From Prorocentrum cordatum (lineage: Eukaryota > Sar > Dinophyceae > Prorocentrales > Prorocentraceae): 64,000 nucleotides of DNA. The position numbers and the translations under genes are program-made. The number at the start of each line of letters is the position of its first letter. Position 1 is the first letter of the stretch. The stretch spans positions 1-64,000 of the forward strand of contig CAUYUJ010020267.1 in NCBI GenBank assembly GCA_963575745.1, given 5' to 3'. The notes beneath the pieces were generated by a model. The model ran no database searches. It was not told the origin of the DNA and saw nothing but the letters and a program-made list of their open reading frames with translations. Positions 13,958 through 25,455 of this stretch are shown here, in pieces.

Positions 13958-15735
13958 TTGAACAACGATCCGAGATAGTGGCGCTGGGGTGCGTGCCGAG
14001 GCCGGCCCTCCTGGTCAAACCTCCCGCACGTCCGCGCAATTCTCTCTAACTCGCGTGTCCAATCGACGCGCTTGCAGAAACCCTCAGCGGGCTCCCAAGA
14101 GCACGTCGCGTAGGGCCAGGCGTTCGCGCGGCTCTTAGCTGAACCCACTGCCGCTCTCGGAAGCCTGCTTCACCCATTAAGAAGCTGCCCGCGCCTCCGC
14201 AAATAAAAGGTGCTGCTTGGGGAACAACTTTACTTAGGAATAGGAACGCGCATGTCTATACAACATCCACGCTGAGACGCGTGTCCACGTCCATCTCAAA
14301 GGAAACGAGGCCGACTACAACAACGACGACCTTACGATGTCCCTCGCGGCGACCAGGGACACCGCCGTCACGGATTCGGCCCGACTGCACATTTGGCTGA
14401 AAACCTCCTGCTGGACACATACGACGAGACCGTTGTTCACAAAAAGAGTCATCGGTGCTCTTTCTGGAAACCTTCCTGGAACCACTGGCTCAGCGTATGC
14501 GTCGATGCTCCATCGACCGTGCGTCGCCTTGAGTCAAGATTGAGTCGAACTTGAGTCAAGCTAGGGTCGAGCTAGAGTCGAACGAGGTGCGTCCCGGAAA
14601 AGGTCACCCAAACGATCGTCTAAGCCGCATGCCCTGCCTCGAACACGCAACCGCCACCCCAGGCGCGTGAGCGGACCGCCCGCCAGGACCCTGGCGGCCC
14701 CCGTCAGCCTCGCTGGCGCCCCAAACGGCGCCAGCGCCCGCGCCAGCCCGAACCGGGGCGGCACCTCGGACTGACGCCGCCCGGTGCCCACCTCTGTGGG
14801 CAGGCCGCCCCGTGACACGAGGCAGCGCGGCCCTGACCACGCGCCGCCAGTGGAGGGGAGGGGAGGGGGGAGGAGGAGGGATGACGAGGAGGAAGGAGGA
14901 GGCATGAGGCAGGAAGCAAAAAAAGGGAGGAGGGAATTCGAGAGAGGAGGGGGGAGGCGAAAACGGGGGGAGGGAGGACCATGAGGGAGGACGAGGAGGG
15001 AGGACGAGGGATATATTTCTAAAACTCAGCACCGTGCCTTGGAGAGCGCCAACAGGGAAAGGCCAGATTGTCTGGCACAGAAGAAAAGACCAAGGCAGTG
15101 GCCGACGCAAACGGACGGACACCCCAAAAACCGAAAGGGTCAGTCGGAACCCTTATGGATCCCACAAACCTTACGCGAGCAGCAGATGATAGCCAACAGC
15201 GTTCACTCCAAATCTACTAGACGACTCAAATCAAATCGTCAGAGGAGTCGAGCACGCTTGGAATTTGCAACTCAGCAAGCAAACGAGCGTACAAACAACC
15301 TGGGGATGAGGGGGGGGAGGGGGCAACGGACCAATTAGTAGGTTTCGAGGTAGGACCCCTACAGGGCAAATCAATCAAGGGAACCCCGCCCGCCTCACGA
15401 AAGAAACGCTCTCTGACGGCCTGGTGCTGCCCGCGCTGGCCTTCCTCTATCGCATTGGGCGAAGAAGGCCTGCCAGGCGAAACGAGAAGAAACCTCGCAG
15501 CTTCCTCCTCGCCTTCAAAGGGGTCGGAAAACTGGAGCTCCTCCCCCGAGACATGGGCCGTGGCCTGGTCTCCGCAGGCGGTCCAGGAGCCTGGGGGGGA
15601 GAACTGGGAGCAAGAGCAGAGCATGGCGCAGCCGACGCGGAAAAGCCCCACACCCCCCGACACGAACGACGGTTCGACGACCGAATCACTGTGCTGGCCG
15701 GCCTCGTCCTGCTCAAAATCATCAGGGTTGAAAAT
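13958..15735. other. Intergenic, no gene recognised
   Basis: Short irregular TTGAGTCAAG / GAGTCGA repeats at about 14528-14585 and a purine-rich patch at 14850-15010. Frames are open by composition only. Confidence 0.5.
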
Positions 15736-18014
15736 CTAACAAATTACATCTGCAAGCTTCGGGTGCATTCCACGACTGAGAGCACGCCTGGCAGACGCAT
15801 CGTACTTGCTCAAGGAACTTTTGGCCTCAGGCTTACAATGGACTCGGAGCTTCTTGAGATGGCCACCGCACGTATAACAATAGCATCGAATGCACAAACA
15901 CAGGATGGCGTCATTGGAACACTGAAGGCCAACCAATCCATGACCACGCTCCTGGAAGCCAAGGGTGACTGGCGGCAACTTACCAGAGTAACCAGCAACA
16001 AGCGGAGAAGACTGCTGCATCTAAAGCTGCAGGATTGGCTGGCAGCACCGACAGGTACGACACCAGAGCCACCGGTGGGTATCTGAAGTGACAACTTTCC
16101 TGGCAACAGGATCGGACCGACGGGCCCGCGGCACATCGGACATATCTAACTTTGGCCAAGGAGGTAACGGCGTGCAGCCGAGCTTGCACACCTTCCGAGC
16201 AGTAGAAGCGAGGCGGCTGACCTCCTGCAGCTCATCAGGCGCGGGTTGGGGATGTGATGGCGCGCCCGGCTTTGCTGCGAGATCTGCAACGGCATTGCCT
16301 CTCTTGCAGAAGCGCCCGTGTCGCGAGAGGCCCGCGCAGCCCAAAACGCGTGCAAGGGCCTTCTCGACCCAAGAAAAGGGAATGACGCTTTGGAAATATC
16401 CCTACATATGGCCTATTAGTATGAATCTGTTTAGCTCGCGGCTGGGCAAGCTGCTTGACCGCACTACTGCAATCTCTATATCCAACAGATGGGGCTCACA
16501 AGAAACTCATCGGAGGCACCGCAGGCGCCGACCCCCCCCCCCCACCCGCCTGAAAAGTTTGAGGAAGATCGGCCCAGATCGGGCCCCCAATGGGGCAAAC
16601 GTGTTCGCGCCCGTCATTGAGCGCAGCTACCAGCCCTGTTCGATCCAAGAACATCGCGCGTAGTCTGGATCCCGCCAAAAACACATGCCCTGCAACCCCA
16701 ATACTGGTAGAAGTCGAACCAAGCAAAGATGCTGAAATATCTGACTTCTTAGCTGGCGGGGGCAGCCAGCACCTGGGCGCGGGGAACGCGCCGCGGCGTG
16801 CAGCTGGTAGTCTGCCCGGTCAGGCTAAGCAGCCAGCGCCAACTGAATAAACTGAGGACCGACGACCCCCGCTTTTTGATCCTCGGCCGTTGGGCACTGA
16901 TATAGCCGTTGGGAGTTCGTGTCGGGGGCGCCTTTACATGGGGCACAGAAGAGATCGTCACCCTCCAAGGCATCGCCCGCTTCCCGCGCGCGGGTCTTCG
17001 CCCAAAGCTCGTCGCAGGCAAAACGCTGGAGGTGGCCTTTTTTTCTCCAATGGGGTCAGCTTGCTTGACCTGAGGTGAACTTTGACCGCGTCGAATCACG
17101 ACCTTCCTTCGAGACCGAGTTTCTTCCCAGGCGACTTCTGAGGGCCTCGAGACCCCTTCGATCCTAGCGTCTCCCCGCGGGCTTCGGGGAAGCGGTGGCG
17201 AGGCCGATGTTCGCGCCCGCGTCCGAGGCCAAAGTCGCGAAGTCAGACATGCCATTTCGCTCCAACGATAAACGGGCTGCCGACAGCGGCCCCCGGCAAC
17301 TGCGCCGCGCGGCGCAACCTGCAGCAGACGCTGAGGCCCACGCCCCCCGCAACTGGCCGAAGGAAATAGCAAACTCTTATTCGCGAAGCTGGCTGGGTCA
17401 AATTTCTTCAGCAGGCTTAAACCACAGGAGACGCTGACGGGCGCCAGCAGAACTCAAGATGGCGAGGGGGCGCAAGGAACGCAGACCCGAACTCGGTTTC
17501 ACCGCGCTCGCAAAAACCCTCCTCATATTCTCCAATTCGCAACCGGAAACACCGCGAACGTCGCCCCCATAAGTGGCCTCAACCAAACCACCAAAACAAA
17601 ACATCTTATTCGCGTGTCTTCCCACAGCGACCCTGGCCCCGGCGATGCGTTCTACCCGAGTCTCGAGAACCTTCTTGCAATGCTGGTGCTTTGGGGCCCT
17701 TTTGGGGCGCCTGCAAAGACGACCATCTGCGTCGTCGACGCCTACATTAATCGCCGCGGAGACTGCGGCCCCACTCAGACCCCCGAAGAACTTGCGCAGC
17801 TCCGCGCCGAGCCTGCGGGGCGAGGAGATGAGCGATGACTTGTTCTCCGAGATGGCACTGCACAGTTGGGCCCAGGTGCTGTCTGCGCGCGCTGCCGCAG
17901 ACTCCCTGGCGCGGCCTGAGACGCGCCTCCGAGAGCCTGCAGAGGAGATGCCGTAGCCGCCCATGTAGGCAGACGAATGAAACTGCGCAGGTCCAGCGCA
18001 GGAATCAGGAATAT
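15736..18014 (-). pseudogene. LINE 3' half: RT palm/thumb, RNase H, C-terminal Cys tail
   Basis: The frame 17398-17964 reads from AYMGGYGISSAG (position of the catalytic YxDD, both Asp lost), through INVGVDDADGR, to GRHANKMF..GLVEATYG, the thumb region typical of dinoflagellate LINEs. At 16496-16726 a segment with IFLDRTGLVAALN resembles the RNase H D-containing strand. At 16021-16344 GNAVADLAAKPGAP matches the usual RNase H end (N-x-x-AD-x-x-AK). Frame 15736-16020 gives CIRCYCYTCGGHLKKLR..RGMHPKLAD, a Cys-pair tail seen at LINE C-termini. At least three frame changes break it. Confidence 0.7.
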
Positions 18015-18180
18015 CTTCCCATGTTACTCTTTTCTGCCAGCCGTTGCAATGCTGGCACCTCCGTGGCGCATGCGCCTGTGCACATCATGATGTGATGCGC
18101 AGCGCAGCTGCCGAGAGACGGCGCCAGTGCAAGTGGCTCTTAAAGCCCATGCAGCGCTCGTGCTAAAAAGCAGTCTCTCC
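18015..18180 (-). repeat. Split direct repeat B2 (3' end of the YR element)
   Basis: 166 bp, near-identical to B1. It contains a perfect 14-bp palindrome CACATCATGATGTG at 18081-18094. Its outer edge, 18015, coincides with the point where the LINE frame resumes. Confidence 0.85.
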
Positions 18181-18233
18181 CAGCGATGGCTCATGCACTC
18201 AAGGTTGAACAGACGGGGGGGTGGAAGCGGGGG

Positions 18234-18307
18234 CCAAGAAGGCTACGGTATGCTGCGCATTCTGTGCGTGATGTGAAAAAGGCCCACATGGGGAACCTCC
18301 GGGGGCG
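18234..18307 (-). repeat. Split direct repeat A2
   Basis: 74 bp, 6 mismatches to A1 at 25381-25454. It lies between B2 and B1, five bases from B1. In this class the A2/B junction region is thought to template restoration of the element ends during replication. Confidence 0.85.
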
Positions 18308-18312
18308 GATGA

Positions 18313-18478
18313 CTTCGCATGTTACTCTTTCCTGCCAGCCTTTGCAATACTGGTCCCTCCGTGGCGCATGCGCCTGTGCACATCATGATGTGATGCGCAG
18401 CGCAGCTGCCGAGAGACGGCGCCAGCGCAAGTGGCTCTTAAAGCCCATGCAGCGCTCGTGCTAAAAAGCAGTCTCTCC
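18313..18478 (-). repeat. Split direct repeat B1
   Basis: 166 bp, near-identical to B2 and carrying the same 14-bp palindrome (18379-18392). It lies immediately downstream, in sense, of the recombinase stop at 18514. Confidence 0.85.
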
Positions 18479-18513
18479 ACGCCCCTCCACGATGGCAAAG
18501 CTACGAAGAGGAA

Positions 18514-19569
18514 TTATTTGAGAAATTCCAAGAATTCAGCCCGACGCGTTGCTATTCGGTTCGTTTGCTCTTGCGTCAGGACCTTCTCGTTCAACCACTT
18601 CTGCGCCGAATCGAGATATTGACGTGCAGTCCGGGAGATCTGCCACCTCCCAATCTCCATGGTAAGATCAAAAGGAGCAATCTCTTCAAAGTGTGAAGTC
18701 GCCCCACCACGGCGTAGTGAATAAGGCTTGAAATAATCGGGACCAAGGCCCAATAGTTGAAGGTGCCTCTTAAACGAAATTCGGAAATGGAGCTCGCCCT
18801 TGCCGACGAGGTGATATCCTGGCATCCGGTCCTCCAGAGAAAGACCCAACAATAAGAAAACGCCTTCGTCCGTGGTGGTTACCTGTTCTTCTGTACCTAT
18901 ACGTTTCCCCCCTTTTGTAAGGCGAAGGTTGATAACAACTCTCTGGCGGTCATAATCGAAAGTGAAGTCCTCGCGCACGCGTGAATGTATCTCCCCTGTT
19001 CGCAAGAATAGCTTGAAGCCGGTATGCCGCTGCTAGGCCGATGTCGTTCTCCCGCAGCGCTAATGCAGCCATGGCCTGCACCAATTCGGTCCACGCCGGC
19101 GGGGCCCGCGAGGGAAATTCGAACGACTGCCAAAGCGCCAAGAGGCGCCAACTCTCTTTCAAATGCCCTTTGCAAGCTGGTATGAAATGCTGCATTCCGC
19201 ATGCCAAATCCGCCGCCTCGGAACGTGATTCGCCATGTTCCCAAAGCTGCTCAAGCCTATTTCCAATAGACTCGTCCAAATCAAATGTGGAATCAGGATC
19301 TGGCAAACATGGATTCTCAAGTTCCTCAAAGTATGATAGCACAGCCCTATAGAGTAACGCATCTTGGTTCTTTTCGATATCAGCAAATTCCGCAATTTTC
19401 CAAATCTGCGACGCTCCAACTTCCGCTGCTCTCGCCGCCCAGCCGCCAGTCTTAGGCGCGATCGCCGGACCACCATCTGGACGGATTGTCGGCCGGGTTG
19501 ACCCTGGTCCACACATATGTAGTAGGGGTGGCAGCAGGCAGCCAAGTACAGAGCGTCACATCTTTTCAC
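18514..19569 (-). pseudogene. Tyrosine recombinase of the YR retrotransposon, one frameshift
   Basis: The enzyme would integrate the circular DNA intermediate by site-specific recombination through a covalent Tyr-DNA link. The N-terminal core-binding domain is in the frame 18950-19516 (ACKGHLKESWRLLALW, RAPPAWTELVQAMAALAL). The catalytic domain is in the frame ending at 18514: FLRTGE supplies the first Arg, YSLRRGGATSHF the box II region (Ser replacing the usual His before xxR), IGRWQISRTARQYLDSA the nucleophilic Tyr. The two halves are one frame apart near 19010, so this copy is broken by an indel. It is the last gene before repeat B1, the expected position. Confidence 0.8.
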
Positions 19570-19644
19570 TGCGGCTGTTAACGTAATTGCTGAGCTTCGA
19601 CCTTTACCTGAGAATCAACCGCATAAGCCAACTTGCATCCAAGC

Positions 19645-20974
19645 TCACTTGGGGTTCTTAACCGGCTTGCAACGTAGATATGGTAGACTTCGCTTCCAAC
19701 AGATTGATCTGTGGAGGCAAGGACGGACTGCTAAATAACACCTTCCAATCCCAAAAAGCAGGATAGATAGCCTCGGCCACGCTTTAGGATTAAAAAAAAT
19801 GTCCCTGTGGTGATACGGACATCGGACCCTGTAAAAGCAACGCTCCGAATAAAGGAGTCTAAGAACAAGGAGTGCAACCGCTCGCCGGAAAACTCGCCAA
19901 CTCCAGTTCCAGCTACTTGTCGAAAGAACTCCTGCTCTTCCTCGCCTGGGCGGCCCCATGCACGATCGGCGGTGGCAGGTCCTTTAAGGGCGCCCCACTC
20001 GACCGGACGAGGCGCGAGCACGAGGCTCATCTGAGGTGCGGGCGCGGTGCGGCTGAGGAGTGCCACGCGCTTGGCCCCCCTCGGGTTCTGCCAGCAAACG
20101 GCCAGCTCGCCCTAGGCCAATTTCGAAATGCAGCCGGGCAAAACCTGATCGCACTGACTGCTCACGAGAACACAGCACACGCCGGCCACCCTGCGTCTTG
20201 ACCGTGCCAGCTCGTTCATAGTGCCGTGGTGGGTAGCGTTCAGCATCAGCGACGCGTCGTGTGCGAGCCTCCATCGAAACGCCAATCCAAGCCTCGTAAT
20301 CATAGCCGTTCACTGGCCTGCCGCACATGGCCGGCATCCAACAAATATCATGGCGGTCGGCTTCGCCCGTGTCCGCGTCCACATTAACGCGGCGGCTCCA
20401 AAGAGGCGCCTTGGGTGCCAACGTAACCGCGTCGAGGCCAAGGGGTCCGCGAACGCCCACGCGGCCGTGCACCTCGAACTGGCAATCCATCCAGGCCACA
20501 GTAGGCCAGTCCACTTGCATCCAACCCTGGGGATTGATAAGCAACGGTCGCAGACCGAAGGTAGTCGTGACGTGCTGGGCGATCCCCCTATCGCTGTCCA
20601 GCTTGGTGCCTCCGTAGGTGACCAAATGCCCCAGCTCAATCCAATCCCATTTAGCCCGGATAATATCCTCTACTTCCCTCGCCTGAAATTTCAAGGTCGA
20701 TTCTATGGCGAGCAGCGTCTGCATCCCCGCCGGCACGATTGAGATGCACCACAATTAGGAGTTTCTCCAGGTGCGCCGCGCGCTGACTCAGCTCGGGCAT
20801 TCGCTCCCCCAGCAGCTCCCCAGAGGTGCCGAATAGCAGGACGCCCGGCCATGCCTGGCTCATGGCCCGGCGCCCCTCCTCAGAACGCTCGACGGCCGCA
20901 TAGACAGCGAGATCGACCCCGAGCAAGTCCCGGCCTCGTCTGGCCGAACCAGCGCCAGCGTTGATGACTACCTG
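19645..20974 (-). pseudogene. Decayed cytosine-C5 DNA methyltransferase-like segment
   Basis: Lies between RNase H and the recombinase. Frame 20651-21238 reads VVINAGAGSARRGRDLLGVD then AVYAAVERSEEGRRAM and AWPGVLLF, resembling motifs I-III of C5-methyltransferases (FxGxGG...LG...ExxxxA...WPG). Where GGPPCQ would follow LLIV the sequence jumps to VHLNRAG, so the catalytic Pro-Cys loop is missing. Frame 19984-20754 continues with TTTFGLRPLLINP..RPxxxW-like text and RYPPRHYERAGTV, which I associate with dinoflagellate methyltransferase-bearing retrotransposons. Retroelements carrying DNA methyltransferases are known in dinoflagellates. The family call is an inference from partial motifs. Confidence 0.5.
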
Positions 20975-21122
20975 CCAGACCACCCCAACCCAACCCGAAG
21001 ACCCGAATTTCGGGTTGGGGGGGGCAAGGATTCCACGTGTTTTTTTCGATGTTTCTCGACCCCCCCCCCCACTGGAAATCGAAGGTAAATTTGAGCCTTC
21101 GGGTTGGGTTGGGGTGGTTTGG
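20975..21122. mobile_element. Small TIR element (MITE-like) inserted in the YR element
   Basis: ACCACCCCAACCCAACCCGAAG at 20979-21000 is exactly inverted at 21097-21118; allowing one mismatch, the arms are 26 bp. The ~148-bp body has no coding capacity and contains runs of 8 G and 10-11 C and a CCCGAA/TTCGGG palindrome. It sits between the RNase H and methyltransferase-like segments, interrupting the host element's frame. I cannot see a clear target-site duplication. Confidence 0.75.
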
Positions 21123-22974
21123 TGGGTGGTGAGTTGATCCCCAGCAAGCCCAGCACGTCGCGGCCTCTCCCAAGCGCCGTCGCGAGCTGCTTCGCGACAT
21201 GCCCCCGGCCAATACGGGCAAGGCACTTCGCCACGCACGCCCCCGACCCAGTCTCGGAAGCATCTGAACAGGACAGCCGGGTGGCAACCGGCGAGCGCAT
21301 GTTGAAGGAGGCGAGGGGAGCCAAGACGACCATCTGCAGGAACTCACAGCGCACCTTGAGGGGCAACTTCCTGCGTGAGATGGGGCTGAACCCTTCGACG
21401 CACCCCCGAGTCTCGCCCAAACCCGCCAACAACTCCCGCCTGAAAGTGCATGTGTGATTCCATGCGCCGCTCAATATCTGCAGATCCTTCTTTGAGCTCG
21501 CGCGGGGCCCAGCGACGTAACCGGCAAGGCCCACCCCCTGGCCTAGGCGCTCCTGCCCCGGCCACATGAAACCATCCAAACCGTTCACCTGGGCCCCCAG
21601 CCGCTTGGGGCAAGGATCCGCCGCGCCTGATTTCGAAGACATGGGCAAACCCAAATGAGCGAAAACGGCACTTGACCTAGGCTGGTAAGCACTCTGCCTA
21701 CGAAGTTCATGGGGATCGGCATTTCGACCCATCAGCGTATGGACAGGCACCGCCCTGGGTAAATCCGAGTCGTCGCAGTAAACCTGCCGCAATTCATTGA
21801 GATCCCGCGAGCCAGGAATAACTGGCGGCACAGCCCTGCCCTTTCGTATTTCCCGCGGCATGGGCAAGCTCAGGCTCGACCCCGCCACGGGCAAGAGGTG
21901 AACTCGTCGCAGGGCGTGCTGAATAAGACCCATCGCGTGTATGCATCCCATGGGCATGGTTACATATCCCCACCAAACAGCTTCAGCATGATCGAAGGCA
22001 TCCCGGTCGAGACGAAATTCGGACGCCGTGAACTGCATGTTGAATGCGAATAAGGGCGCCCACGTCCGGGGCAGACGAAATATATAGAGGCATCCCTTGA
22101 AATCGTCATAGCCCCACGTCGAAGCTGTTTGGCTGTCAAGTTGAAGCGAACGCCATTGAGCGTAATACGGCAACTTGCCAATGTCGCCAGGGAACTCGGT
22201 GGTCATGTGATTCGTGGCTGTAAGATTCATGATCAAACGCAACACTTCGTCGTGAGGTTCGACTGGGCCTGAGGTGTCTGGACTACCCGAAGCAGGTACT
22301 GGATCTCCCTTGCCAACGCCAAACATCCCATTCAACAACGGTACGCCTTGAATCTCCAGCAACTCGGAGCGCCGGAGGGGAACCACCAGACGGCGGTCGT
22401 AGAGCCCCTGGAAGATGGTGATAAACTCGCCCCGGTCCCCCAGCATCGCTCCAGGCCGCGGCCGTCCCGCGACGGCTGATAAGTCCACCAGGGTCGCCAT
22501 GGGGCCCAGCAGCCATCGACGAACGGAAGGTGCGCACAACTCAGCTAGATCGCCGCTCGCGCAGCGGTCAATGGGCGGCAGGCTCGGCAGCACCTGGCGC
22601 CAAGTGAGTCGCCGCGCTCGCTGAGCAGCCTCACCTTGATAGGTGACGTCCCTCTTGCGGAGATAGGCGGCCCAATCCATATGCGGCAAGGTTATGGGCT
22701 CGACCTCCAGGGCATACAATACACGCGTCATCATGTGCCAGTAGGCGTGCTTCTGGCTTGTCGTGGGCCGCCCCACTGGCGCAATAGGGCGGCACTTGCC
22801 CGCATACCAAACATTGAGAACAATGATTATATAATGCAGCCACTGCCCAGCTTCACTGGATGCTTGGCGCCTTGGGAAACGGATACGTGTCCCTCTCTTG
22901 AGTACCTCGTTAACTTGGTTGTGGTTAAGTGCATACTCTTCTGCAGAGTCCGATGGCAAGGGCATGGGCAACAC
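21123..22974 (-). pseudogene. Reverse transcriptase-RNase H of the YR retrotransposon
   Basis: A frame of about 600 codons, continuous from 22974 to the TIR insertion. RT landmarks in order: VPLRRSELLEIQGVPLLNG, LRLIMNLTATN, GKLPYYAQWRSLQL, DDFKGCLYIFRLP (motif A Asp), VTMPMGCIHAMGLIQHALRR (motif B), LRQVYCDDSD (YxDD, motif C). SCSDASETGSGACVAKCLA near 21245-21280 supplies the first RNase H Asp. It makes element cDNA. The RT stretch itself shows no frameshift, but the ORF runs into the inserted TIR element and its natural C-terminal continuation is lost. Confidence 0.75.
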
Positions 22975-23904
22975 ATTCTTCCCGTCCCCTGGGGGAGACG
23001 ATACCCTGGGCCCGTCTGGCAGAATATGTACTCTCGCGATGAAGATCCCTGATGAGCGAATGTACCTGGCCTGCTAGATGTCGTAAAGGCATGCCTCCAC
23101 CTGACAGGCTTGCAGTCACTCTATCGAGCTTGGTCTCAACGCGTTCCCAAGGCACGCTGTCTCCATCCAGGCCTGTTTCCGATCCAGGCTGACCTACACC
23201 TATGCCAGCTGGTGCCAATCCAGACTGGCAGCCTGGAGCCAATCCAGACCTAGCATCGCGCAGCGGCCCTGGTTTCGATCCAGAGCGCTGCGACGACTCA
23301 GCCACTTTGGCTGGACATGCAGGTGCCAATCCTGCTGGCGCCACAGCAGCAGCTCCTAGGAAGCCCTCTGCCTGACCTGGAGGGGATGCACGTACTGATC
23401 CAGCCATCCCTTGGCCTAAAACTGCTCTGGACACCGGTGCCGATCCGGCAGTCCTGTGAAAAAGAATTGACCCAGACGGTGGTGGCTCCGATCCACCGCT
23501 CGCCAACGGTCTCACCGCCAAGGCGGGGCACCCCTCCCCTGGCGGCCCCGTCCACGCCCCCGAGCGCCCTGCCGCTCGCGCATCCTCTGGACCCACGCGG
23601 CTTTCTTGGCCTGCCTGGGCGTCAGGCCCTTTCCAGCGCCCTTCGCACCTTCCTCGAACTCCTGGGCACGCCCCCCAGCACTCCCTAGCACGGGGGCTCG
23701 CGGGTCGAAGGTTGCAACCTCGGCCGTGGGACGCAATGCCACTCGGGCGGGACCGGCCGCCATCTCTAGATCTGCCTGGCTGGATGGGGACAGTCCCCTC
23801 TGAGCTTCGCCTCTCTCCTGACTCGGCTCGCGTTGTCGCGGTGGCGTAGGCGGCCTCGGCCTCCACAGGGCTGCAGCGACGTCTGCGGCCCCGTGGAGCT
23901 GCCC
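22975..23904 (-). other. Linker region between Gag and RT of the YR element
   Basis: Low-complexity DNA with irregular repeats of CTGG-(T/A)GCCAATCCAGAC type (about 23210-23340) and a basic frame at 23512-23763 (LTPRQAKKAAWVQRM, then GRGRGRQGRG). It is probably a polyprotein linker that has lost its frame. Confidence 0.4.
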
Positions 23905-25114
23905 CTAATGCGGGCCCCCTCCCGGTCGCCGCGCGGCAGCCGCCATCGTCCGAGCTCGGACGTCCCGCTCCTCGTCGCGGAGTAGCGCTGCCCTCTGACT
24001 CCGGCTGGAAGAACTCACACCCGCGTCGGGCAGCGGCGTGAGATGCCGGGCCACGTTCCAATGGCCGTCGTGGTGCGCCATCTCGACGGCCTGGAACCGT
24101 AGCATCACGTGCTCCGCCGCCTCGGTGACTTTTCCCTCCAGGATCAAGTCGATGATCTTCGCCAGGGTGCGCATCGCGTCCTTGTTCCTGAAGCTCGTTT
24201 GGCCGTTGGCGGAAGGCAACAAGACACTCGCGAAATAGGCCTCCATCGTTGGCTCGAGCTCGCCTTTCTTGCCTCCCGAATTGCCCTGGCGAGTAACCAT
24301 GTAACGGCGCACCTCCTCCAAGCCTGCCTTTAGGACCTTGCCCGGCCGGTTCCTCAAGCACCGCTCCATGCGGTCGCCGGAGGTCCGGGCCCCTCGAAAA
24401 AGGGGCTCACCATCCTTCGAACTCCTGCTGGAAGAGGCTGAGGGGTAACGACTTCTTCTCCTTCGCCGCCCCTGGCCTGCTTCTGCTTCTCCTCCTGCCT
24501 CGCACTCGATCTCCCTCCTCTGACTCCTCACGCTCGGCGGCGCGAGCAGCCGTGAGATCTTGCGCAGCTTGCCAGCTGCCAGTGCTCCGCTGACCGCCCC
24601 CGCCGGTGACCAAACCCCGGTCTTTGCCAGATTTGCCCCTTTCGCCAGAGCCCCGGACACCGAGGCGCTCTCGGAGGGCGGCCAGCTTGGCCCGCAGGGT
24701 CCCGGCGTTGGCCGCGCCCTTCGGCACCGCGTCCTTGTCGCCGTCCTTAACCTTGAAGGTGTAGCCGCGCGTCTGAGCCGCGGACTTCGTGAGGGACCGC
24801 CAGAGATGACAATGGATGATGTGATGCCGTTGATGCTGTTCGTGGCACGCCTCACCTGCATCTTCGCACAGGTGCAGTAAAGGCGCGTCCGCTTTTTCTC
24901 CGTAAGCTCGGCTGAGCTCGCGCTCGGCTGCCTCCTCCAGGGCCCCCTGGAAATCAGCAACAACAAACGCCCCAGCCCCAGCCGACGTGGGTTTGACCTC
25001 GATGACCTCGAAAAGAGCTGCCCCCGCACCCTTGGGCAAGCCGACCTCGATGAAGGAGCCCTCCTTGAGGTAGTCATTGGGGCCGTGGCCCAGCCCGGCA
25101 GGGCAGCCCCACAT
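23905..25114 (-). pseudogene. Gag-like protein of the YR element, frameshifted
   Basis: The N-terminal part is in frame 24407-25114 (VGLPKGAGAALFEVIEVKP, a Cys/His-rich LHLCEDAGEACHEQHQRHH stretch, a basic SR-like tail). The C-terminal part is in another frame at about 24420-23905: LFRGARTSGDRMERCL, NRPGKVLKAGLEEVRRYM, RTLAKIIDLILEGKVTEAAEHVMLRFQAVEMA. These resemble the capsid-like ORF of other dinoflagellate YR retroelements, which would package element RNA. The break is near 24410. It is first in the element, right after A1. Confidence 0.55.
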
Positions 25115-25380
25115 CGCTCATGAGCGAATCCGCCGTCTCCGGCGGGGGCTGCAGCACTGCCCCGGGCTCGCGGCCGCCCTGCCACGCCGGCGAGGCTGGC
25201 GGCAGGGCGACGCCGCGCCGGCATAGGCCCAGGGCCAGCACGGCCCTTGGCCTTCGCCCTGGCTTTGGCCTTAGCCTTGCCTCGGCCTCGGCCTCCGCCG
25301 CCCGTCGCACTCTAGTTTGACTCGGCCCTGTGAAGGGGCAGGGGTTGCCTGAACAAAATCTTTGACCCAGCCTTCTTGGA

Positions 25381-25454
25381 CCAAAAAGGCTACGGTATGC
25401 TGCGCCGTCTGTGCGTGGTGTGAAAAGGGCCCACATGGGAAACCTCCGGGGGCG
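25381..25454 (-). repeat. Split direct repeat A1 (5' end of the YR element)
   Basis: 74 bp matching A2 (18234-18307) with 6 differences. Its outer edge coincides with the last LINE base before the interrupted codon, which fixes the element's 5' boundary. Confidence 0.85.
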
Positions 25455-25455
25455 T

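Larger units (their letters stand above)
18015..25454 (-). mobile_element. Tyrosine-recombinase retrotransposon (Ngaro/PAT-type, DIRS order)
   Basis: About 7.44 kb, sense from 25454 to 18015. Terminal structure is A1 (25381-25454), then coding DNA, then B1 (18313-18478), A2 (18234-18307), B2 (18015-18180): exactly the split-direct-repeat arrangement of Ngaro/PAT elements. Coding order is Gag, RT-RNase H, a cytosine-methyltransferase-like segment, then tyrosine recombinase, which ends just upstream of B1. There is no target-site duplication, as expected for recombinase-mediated integration. Repeats A1/A2 differ at 6 of 74 positions. Frameshifts in Gag, methyltransferase and recombinase, plus an inserted TIR element, show that this copy is dead. 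Confidence 0.85.
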
